From: an uncultured Clostridia bacterium
GTDB taxonomy: Bacteria; Bacillota; Clostridia; TANB77; CAG-508
DNA length: 19,947 bases
Assembly: GCA_934167435.1 (NCBI GenBank)
Contig: CAKPKZ010000012.1
Span: forward strand, 1 to 19,947
Reading direction: 5' to 3'
Below, piece after piece: positions 14,758 through 19,947 of the stretch (position 1 is its first letter; the number at the start of each line of letters is the position of its first letter). Made by a program: the position numbers and the translations under genes. Under the pieces are notes generated by a model, which made no database searches, was not told the DNA's origin, and saw only the letters and a list, made by a program, of their open reading frames with translations.

Positions 14758-15615
14758 TTACATATTAGTTATAAAAAAGTAAGCTAAAACAATTATTCCT
14801 AATACAATTCTATAATATCCAAAAACTTTAAAATTATGTTTTTTAATATAACTCATTAAGAATTTTATAACAAAAATAGAAACTAAGAATGACACTAACA
14901 TTCCTACCAATAGTACCGCTAATTCAATACCTGTAAATACTAAACCGAACTTAACTAGCTTTAACAAACTAGCCCCTAACATAGTTGGAATAGCTAAGTA
15001 AAATGTAAATTCAGCAGCATTAGGTCTTGATAACCCAATTAATAATCCTCCAATTATTGTAGCACCAGAACGAGACGTTCCTGGAAATATAGCAGCTAAC
15101 AATTGAAAAAATCCAATTATTAATGCATCTTTATATGTAATTTCTGAATTTTTTTGTTTTCTACTTTCTCTGTTTTTGTTCCAATTTTCTATTACTATAA
15201 ATGCAACACCAAAAACTATTAAAGCTAAAGCTATACAAAATGGGTTATAGAACAATGCCTCAAAAACATCGTCAAAAAGTAATCCTATTATTGCTGCTGG
15301 TATACATCCAACTAATATTTTTCCCCACAAATTCATTATTTTCTTATCTAAACAAGAAAGAAGCCCAGTCTTTTTTATTGCCTTTTCCTTGTTATTTGTA
15401 AATGGCCATATATTTTTGAAGTATATTATTACTACTGCAAAAATAGCCCCTAATTGAATTACCACCTGGAACATTTGCCAAAATTCTGGTGATACCTCCT
15501 TGAATTTTAAAAATTGCTCAACCAAAATCAAATGTCCAGTACTACTAATTGGTAACCATTCTGTAATTCCTTCTACAATTCCAAATATAATTGCTTTTAC
15601 TATTTCTAATACCAT
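14758..15615 (-). CDS. uppP: Undecaprenyl-diphosphatase (BacA/UppP type)
   Basis: It dephosphorylates undecaprenyl pyrophosphate to regenerate the lipid carrier for peptidoglycan and wall polymers, and overexpression gives bacitracin resistance. The 285-residue protein is polytopic with about eight membrane segments. Diagnostic motifs are EGITEWLPISSTGHLI at 15-30 (catalytic Glu and Ser/His) and FPGTSRSGATI at 177-187 (Arg and Ser of the active site). The ATG has an AGAAAGGAAG ribosome site 7 bases upstream. It follows dpaA by 21 bases with no terminator, so the two are probably one transcript. That places an undecaprenyl-phosphate recycling enzyme with a spore-specific gene and hints at a role in cortex synthesis. 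Confidence 0.96.
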   Translation of the reverse strand: MVLEIVKAIIFGIVEGITEWLPISSTGHLILVEQFLKFKEVSPEFWQMFQVVIQLGAIFAVVIIYFKNIWPFTNNKEKAIKKTGLLSCLDKKIMNLWGKILVGCIPAAIIGLLFDDVFEALFYNPFCIALALIVFGVAFIVIENWNKNRESRKQKNSEITYKDALIIGFFQLLAAIFPGTSRSGATIIGGLLIGLSRPNAAEFTFYLAIPTMLGASLLKLVKFGLVFTGIELAVLLVGMLVSFLVSIFVIKFLMSYIKKHNFKVFGYYRIVLGIIVLAYFFITNM

Positions 15616-15636
15616 ATTTTTTCTTCCTTTCTTATA

Positions 15637-16509
15637 TTAAATATTTCTTTGTTTTAAAACATTATAAATTGTATCTTTAATAAATTGTGCTGATGTAATT
15701 GGTGCAACTTTTCCAGGTAATGCTAATGCCCATATAAATTTTAACTTTTTTTCTTTTACATAATCTTGATCTATTCCACCAGGTTTAGATGCCAAATCAA
15801 TTAACAAACAATCGCTTTTTACAAATTTTAATTTATCTTTTGTAAGTATCATATTAGGAACAGTATTTATTATAATATCATACTTACTTAGTTCTTCTTT
15901 TAATTCATTAATATCAGTTTGATTATATCCACATGCTTTTATCCATGCTAAATCTTTATTTTTCCTTGCTGCGCATGTTACATTTACACCTAAACATTTC
16001 ATTTTATTTGCTAAAACTTTACCTATTCTTCCAAAACCTAAAATTAATACATTGCTACTTTGTAATATTTTATCTGTATTTTCAATTGCTATTTTTATTG
16101 TTCCTTCTGCTGTTGCAATCGTATTTAAAACTGCCAATTCCTCCATTTTCATTAAATCAATAATAGTTGTACTACTATTACAATTTTCTAAAATCTCTTC
16201 AGAAATTGAACCAGCCATTAACGTTTTATTATGTAAAACCTCAAATAAATCACTTATTATTATTTTATTATTACTAAATGGTGAATTTATGTTCTTTCCA
16301 TTGCTGGTAAATGGAATTGGACCAATTACTACACTACTTTTTTTAGCTGCATTTTGTAAAGAATCTTCAAATATTATATTATTTACATTTTCCAACTCAT
16401 ATGCTTTATCTAGTCCATAAGTATATACTTTATTTTCTTCTTTTGCAAGCATTTCGGCTAATTTAATTATTCTTAAATCTCCACCTATAACACAAAAATT
16501 TTTGTTCAT
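15637..16509 (-). CDS. dpaA: Dipicolinate synthase subunit A
   Basis: DpaA (SpoVFA) with DpaB converts dihydroxytetrahydrodipicolinate to dipicolinic acid in the mother cell; the product fills the spore core. The 290 residues match the family (297 in Bacillus). The N-terminal part begins FCVIGGDLRIIKLAEML, typical of DpaA, and continues with VIGPIPFTSNGKNINSPFS at 61-79. A Rossmann NAD(P) site is seen at VLILGFGRIGK (154-164), and LALPGKVAPITSAQFI near the end is also a family signature. A GAGGG ribosome site is before the ATG. The usual partner dpaB is not next to it; the downstream gene is uppP and the upstream gene a TPR protein. No clear sigma-K box was found in the 67-base gap before it. 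Confidence 0.92.
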   Translation of the reverse strand: MNKNFCVIGGDLRIIKLAEMLAKEENKVYTYGLDKAYELENVNNIIFEDSLQNAAKKSSVVIGPIPFTSNGKNINSPFSNNKIIISDLFEVLHNKTLMAGSISEEILENCNSSTTIIDLMKMEELAVLNTIATAEGTIKIAIENTDKILQSSNVLILGFGRIGKVLANKMKCLGVNVTCAARKNKDLAWIKACGYNQTDINELKEELSKYDIIINTVPNMILTKDKLKFVKSDCLLIDLASKPGGIDQDYVKEKKLKFIWALALPGKVAPITSAQFIKDTIYNVLKQRNI

Positions 16510-16576
16510 AAAATCCCTCTTTCTATATTATTTATTATTAATATATTTAATTTATAGGATTTTATGAATATTAAAT

Positions 16577-17812
16577 TTAATCTTGAATTTCTTTTTGAAT
16601 ATCTTCTATTGTACTATTTTCTTGCACTTTAATATTTGGTTGGTCATTTCTTTTTAATAAATTAATATCATTATAACTTAGTTTTCTTGTTATTTCTACC
16701 ATATCTTCTAAATGCTCTTTTGATTTTATATATTTGTTTGACAATTTGCTTTCTTCTTGCTCTGGACTATTTAAATTAAATGGAATAGAAAGTCTTGCAA
16801 ATATTGGTATAAATATTGGGTCTTTCTTTATTTTATCTACTATTTTTTTAGAATCTATATCTATTGCTATATTAGCATATTTTATAGCTGTATCTTTATC
16901 TTTTTTTATTATACTAATTTTAGATAATTCAAAATACGCATCAGCTGAAAGCTCTTCATCTTCTATTGTTTCTAAAAATCTCTTTTCGGCTTCTTCTAAA
17001 TCTTTATATATTAATGCAATTTCTGCTAAAGAATATTTAGTATTGTACAATAATGAATTTAATTGCGCTGCCTTTTCATAACATATTTTTGCATTTTGAA
17101 AATCATTTAGCATTGTATATGCAATTCCTAAATTATAATATATATTATAATCTGTTTGAGTATATTTTAATGCCTCTTGATAAACATTTACAGCTTCTTT
17201 ATACATATCTTTAGATATATATATATCGCCTAATAAATCTATCGCCTCTAAATAATCTGGTTTTATTTTTAATAAATTATTTAACATTTGTGAAGCTTCT
17301 TCTTTTTTATCTAAATTATTTAATAATACCGCAACTTTATAATAAGAATTATAGTCTTTTTTATTTATTTCTATAGCCAACACATATTCATCTATAGCCT
17401 TTCTCATGCCTCCTTCTAATTCATAAATCTCTGCTAATAATTTATGAGCTTTGTACGAAAATTCATTTTTACTTGCTATATTAATTAATATTTGTTTTGC
17501 TTTTTTATTGTTACCCATTTTTAAATATATCTGTGCTTTTAATATATTAATTTTCTCGAAAAAGGATATATTATTTTTTTCCATTAATATTATAAATATA
17601 GGTAATAACACCGACATAGTATACATAAGTATTTTAAGAACTATATTTACATTCACTCCGTATATTACACCAATAAAACTTATAGCAATTCCAATTGCTT
17701 GCAACACCAATATAGTAACATATGTTGAATCATTGTCTTTAATCATTTTAAAAAACATTATTACAAATAATGCAAATGCTATTATTGAAAATATTAATTG
17801 TTCTATTATCAT
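16577..17812 (-). CDS. Membrane-anchored TPR-repeat protein
   Basis: The 411-residue protein starts with three hydrophobic helices at about 5-23, 31-52 and 55-77. After them comes an array of about seven tetratricopeptide repeats between residues 88 and 321, for example units beginning near 153, 187 and 221 with patterns such as YYNLGIAYTMLNDFQNAKIC. A polar, charged C-terminal tail (350-411) follows. TPR arrays bind partner proteins, so it is likely an assembly or scaffold factor at the cytoplasmic membrane. The ATG has an AAGGAGAG ribosome site. It precedes dpaA by 67 bases and may share its transcript. No specific family name is supported. Confidence 0.85.
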   Translation of the reverse strand: MIIEQLIFSIIAFALFVIMFFKMIKDNDSTYVTILVLQAIGIAISFIGVIYGVNVNIVLKILMYTMSVLLPIFIILMEKNNISFFEKINILKAQIYLKMGNNKKAKQILINIASKNEFSYKAHKLLAEIYELEGGMRKAIDEYVLAIEINKKDYNSYYKVAVLLNNLDKKEEASQMLNNLLKIKPDYLEAIDLLGDIYISKDMYKEAVNVYQEALKYTQTDYNIYYNLGIAYTMLNDFQNAKICYEKAAQLNSLLYNTKYSLAEIALIYKDLEEAEKRFLETIEDEELSADAYFELSKISIIKKDKDTAIKYANIAIDIDSKKIVDKIKKDPIFIPIFARLSIPFNLNSPEQEESKLSNKYIKSKEHLEDMVEITRKLSYNDINLLKRNDQPNIKVQENSTIEDIQKEIQD

Positions 17813-17846
17813 TTTGTCTCTCCTTGCTTGTTTGATTTCGTATAAT

Positions 17847-17875
17847 ATTTTATATTATATTTATATATTATTCAA
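17847..17875 (-). promoter_or_regulatory. Possible sigma-A-type promoter of the TPR gene
   Basis: Minus strand has TTGAAT (17875-17870), a 17-base spacer and TAAAAT (17852-17847), 35 bases before the start codon. The region is nearly pure A/T, so other -10 choices (TATAAT, TATTAT) exist at worse spacing. Confidence 0.45.
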
Positions 17876-17886
17876 GTACTTTATAA

Positions 17887-17929
17887 AAAAAATAGAATCA
17901 TCTATTTGAAAAAGATGACTCTATTTTTT
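17887..17929 (-). terminator. Terminator of the proline-rich protein gene
   Basis: A 17-bp stem (17887-17903 with 17913-17929, one G-U pair on the minus strand) with a 9-base loop starts directly after the stop codon. On the minus strand a run of eight T follows. It separates this gene from the TPR-dpaA-uppP unit. Confidence 0.9.
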
Positions 17930-18544
17930 CTAATATTCATATATATCATTTAATTCGCGGTTATATGGTGGTCTCATCGGTGGTCTTCCAGGTGGTGGTG
18001 GTGGAAATGGCGGCCTCATTGGTGGACGTGGGGGTCTAGGACCAGGAAATCCAGGTCTTCCCAATAATTCTCTTAACAATAAAATTCTAATAATATCACT
18101 CAAACCACTATTAAATTGTCTATTCTCTCTATTTTCACTTTTTGCACTTCCACTTGAATTTTTTGTAATTTCTTTAGTATTACTATTAGATGAAGGACTT
18201 CTTTTGTCAATTTGATTTTGTAAATTAATATTTATTTGAACCTCATTATTTCCTTCTATTGATAAATAAATTTCATTAGTTAATTCATCAACTAACTGTT
18301 TATTTACTGGCTTTGTATTTGTTGTACATGCCTTTCTTACCATAGGATATACTAACTTGTAAATTTCTGGATAACATTCTTCTAATTGATCATTTGAAAA
18401 ATTTGAATTATTTACTCCGCTATAATTTCTATCATATAGTGAATAATCTTCAAAATCTCTTTGATATAGCATATCTGTCTGGTCTACTGGACTATAACCT
18501 AAAATACTTCTTATGTATTCATCATAACTTTGATTATTAAACAT
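17930..18544 (-). CDS. Protein with Pro/Gly/Arg-rich C-terminal tail, possible spore surface protein
   Basis: No family is recognised. I start it at the ATG at 18542-18544, which has AAGGAGGT 5 bases upstream, giving 204 residues; a longer reading to 18601 lacks a ribosome site. Residues 1-50 are Tyr/Asp/Asn-rich (SYDEYIRSILGYSP), 55-98 hold LEECYPEIYKLVYPMVRKAC and a predicted helix, 110-146 a Ser/Asn/Lys linker, 148-162 a hydrophobic helix DIIRILLLRELLGR, and 163-193 a tail of GRPGFPGPRPPRPP type followed by RELNDIYEY. Pro/Gly/Tyr-rich tails of this kind are common in coat and exosporium proteins. A sigma-K-like promoter lies just upstream and a strong terminator follows. The tail DNA is clearly richer in G/C than the surroundings because of Pro and Gly codons. 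Confidence 0.8.
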   Translation of the reverse strand: MFNNQSYDEYIRSILGYSPVDQTDMLYQRDFEDYSLYDRNYSGVNNSNFSNDQLEECYPEIYKLVYPMVRKACTTNTKPVNKQLVDELTNEIYLSIEGNNEVQININLQNQIDKRSPSSNSNTKEITKNSSGSAKSENRENRQFNSGLSDIIRILLLRELLGRPGFPGPRPPRPPMRPPFPPPPPGRPPMRPPYNRELNDIYEY

Positions 18545-18568
18545 AAAAACCTCCTTGCATATTTTTTG

Positions 18569-18594
18569 TATATTATGCAAGAAAGTTTTTTTGT
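18569..18594 (-). promoter_or_regulatory. Sigma-K-like promoter, with overlapping hairpin, before the Pro-rich protein gene
   Basis: Minus strand shows AC (18594-18593), 15 bases, then CATAATATA (18577-18569), which fits the sigma-K pattern AC then CATAnnnTA. Initiation near 18562 would leave about 18 bases to the start codon, with the ribosome site in it. An 8-bp inverted repeat (18554-18561 with 18574-18581) covers part of the -10 box and the 5' part of the ribosome site. Only longer transcripts coming from murD would carry the full hairpin. Confidence 0.45.
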
Positions 18595-18616
18595 GTTCCA
18601 TATAATATCTATTTTT

Positions 18617-19947
18617 TTATATTTCATTAACTAATTTCTTAAATTGATTTCCTCTGTCATATGCATTTTTAAACATATCAAAACTAGCACTTCCTGGTGA
18701 AAATAAGACTACTTGCCCTGGTTTTGCTATCTTTTTTGCGGTATCTATAGTTTCTTGTAAATTATTACACATATAAATTCTAATTTCCTTATTTTCTTTT
18801 TCCATTTCTTCTTTTACAGCATTAAATATTTTTCCAGATGTTTGCCCCATTAATAATAGCACTTTAACTTTATCAAGTATTGGTTTAGCAAGAGGAGTAT
18901 AATCTAAATTTTTATCATACCCACCAGCAATTAATATTATTTCTTCATTAAAAGCATTAATTCCAGATATTGTTCTTGTTGGTGAAGAGCTTGCAGAATC
19001 GTTATACCATTTTACATTATGTATTTCTCTTACAAACTCTAATCTATGCTCTACAGAATTAAACTCTTTTATTGTTTTTACTGCATCATCTAATGATACT
19101 AATGTTTTAGTTGCAGCAAGTGCTGCACATATGTTTTGATAATTATGAATTCCCTTTAGTTTTACTTCGTTTACATCTACTATATGTTTTCTTATTTTAT
19201 CTTCACATTCTTTTACAACATTCCCATCAACAATATAACCATTATCTAGTTTTTCCTTACTACTGAAAAATATTACTTTTCCATTTGCTTCTTTTTCACA
19301 GCTTTTTGTTATTTCGTTATCATAATTTAATATTAATGTTCCCTCTTGATTTTGCCATTTAAATATATTTTTCTTAGCTTCAATATATTCTTCGTAATCT
19401 TTGTGTATATTTAAATGATTTGGTGTTACATTTGTAATTACTGATATTTTTGGGCTAACCTTCATTCCCATTAATTGAAAACTACTTAATTCTAAAACAA
19501 CAATATCTTCTTTTTCCATTTCAGGTAATTTTGTAAATAACGGTGTTCCTATATTTCCTCCTAAATATGTTTTATATCCAGCATTTTTTAAAATTGCACT
19601 TATTAAACTTGTGGTTGTTGTTTTTCCGTCGCTTCCTGTAACACCTATTATTGTTCCAGGGCACATTTCCATTAACATTTCTATTTCTGTAGTAACAATT
19701 GCTCCTCTATTTGCTTCTTTTTCTAATTGTGGAATTGTTGGTAAACAACTTGGTGATCTAAAGATCAAATCAAATCCATTTAATTTTTCTAAATAATTTT
19801 TTCCTAAAGAAAATTCAAAAGAATATGCAGTTATTTTATCCATTAAATCTTTAGGCATATTGTCAATTTCTCTTTGATCAAATATTGTAACTCTTGCTTT
19901 ATTGGTGTGCAAATAATCTAATAAAGGAATATTACTTACTCCAAGAC
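18617..19947 (-). CDS. murD: UDP-N-acetylmuramoylalanine-D-glutamate ligase, N-terminus beyond the window
   Basis: MurD adds D-glutamate to UDP-MurNAc-L-Ala in cytoplasmic peptidoglycan synthesis. The frame stays open to the right edge: before the first possible TTG (19912) it reads LGVSNIPLLDYL, which is the conserved N-terminal nucleotide-binding segment, so the start lies outside and that TTG is an internal Leu. Motifs in order are the ATP loop GVTGSDGKTTTTSL, VLELSSFQL, NVTPNHLNIH, the carbamoylated-Lys region EAKKNIFKWQ, HNYQNICAALAA, and in the C-terminal domain EHRLEFVREI, YNDSASSSPTRTISG and FSPGSASFDMFKN. It ends 15 bases before the longest reading of the Pro-rich gene and has no terminator there, so read-through into that gene is possible. 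Confidence 0.95.
   Translation of the reverse strand, partial: LGVSNIPLLDYLHTNKARVTIFDQREIDNMPKDLMDKITAYSFEFSLGKNYLEKLNGFDLIFRSPSCLPTIPQLEKEANRGAIVTTEIEMLMEMCPGTIIGVTGSDGKTTTTSLISAILKNAGYKTYLGGNIGTPLFTKLPEMEKEDIVVLELSSFQLMGMKVSPKISVITNVTPNHLNIHKDYEEYIEAKKNIFKWQNQEGTLILNYDNEITKSCEKEANGKVIFFSSKEKLDNGYIVDGNVVKECEDKIRKHIVDVNEVKLKGIHNYQNICAALAATKTLVSLDDAVKTIKEFNSVEHRLEFVREIHNVKWYNDSASSSPTRTISGINAFNEEIILIAGGYDKNLDYTPLAKPILDKVKVLLLMGQTSGKIFNAVKEEMEKENKEIRIYMCNNLQETIDTAKKIAKPGQVVLFSPGSASFDMFKNAYDRGNQFKKLVNEI

Noticed and set aside
16510..16576. Sigma-K or sigma-E promoter directly before dpaA
   Set aside because: A CATAAAATC string exists but the -35 element is absent at the right spacing.
18545..18601. 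N-terminal extension of the Pro-rich protein by 19 residues
   Set aside because: No ribosome site precedes 18601, while the internal ATG at 18544 has an ideal one; the extension also covers the promoter and hairpin.
19910..19912. TTG as the murD start codon
   Set aside because: The frame continues open to the right edge with conserved MurD residues (LGVSNIPLLDYL) before it, and there is no ribosome site; this TTG encodes Leu.

Overview
The window is very AT-rich, with A/T-ending codons, strong AGGAGG-type ribosome binding sites, UGG-encoded tryptophan and a clear set of endospore genes (spoIIP, a ylbJ relative, dpaA). Together these point to a spore-forming Firmicute, most likely an uncultured or gut-type member of Clostridia. 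I see no phage, IS, CRISPR, rRNA or tRNA. Almost every gene lies on the minus strand. The exceptions are the tail of a Xer-type recombinase at the left edge and the two-gene ylbJ unit near 13.4-14.7 kb.

From the left edge, a bidirectional terminator separates the recombinase tail from pyruvate kinase (pyk). Next come an acyl-ACP thioesterase, glucose-6-phosphate isomerase (pgi, own promoter) and spoIIP, which has a good candidate sigma-E promoter. A small three-helix membrane protein of unknown function follows. The stretch 5.57-10.73 kb is an envelope-polymer block: two paralogous LytR-CpsA-Psr (LCP) ligases with a 32-codon membrane microprotein between them, a VanZ-like protein, a CpsB/YwqE-type PHP phosphatase and glmM (glucosamine-1-P for UDP-GlcNAc). 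The three genes lcp-vanZ-cpsB are tightly packed or overlapping and glmM follows closely, so precursor supply, polymer attachment and phospho-regulation look co-expressed.

From 10.87 to 13.26 kb are a soluble coiled-coil protein built of tandem 18- and 11-residue repeats, and argS. Divergent from argS is ylbJ, which is broken by a one-base frameshift near 13471, followed by an 85-aa protein of unknown function. Convergent to these, behind a shared terminator, is a TPR membrane protein - dpaA - uppP cluster. To the right are a 204-aa protein with a proline/glycine/arginine-rich tail behind a sigma-K-like promoter, and murD, which runs off the right edge without its start.

The most interesting points are the ylbJ frameshift in an otherwise sporulation-competent neighbourhood, dpaA without an adjacent dpaB but linked to uppP, the unannotated microprotein between the LCP genes, the repeat coiled-coil gene, and two small proteins that may belong to the spore. 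No clearly new defence or mobile system is visible; the novelty is in small unknown proteins attached to envelope and sporulation genes. Promoters and terminators were found by eye and are predictions.
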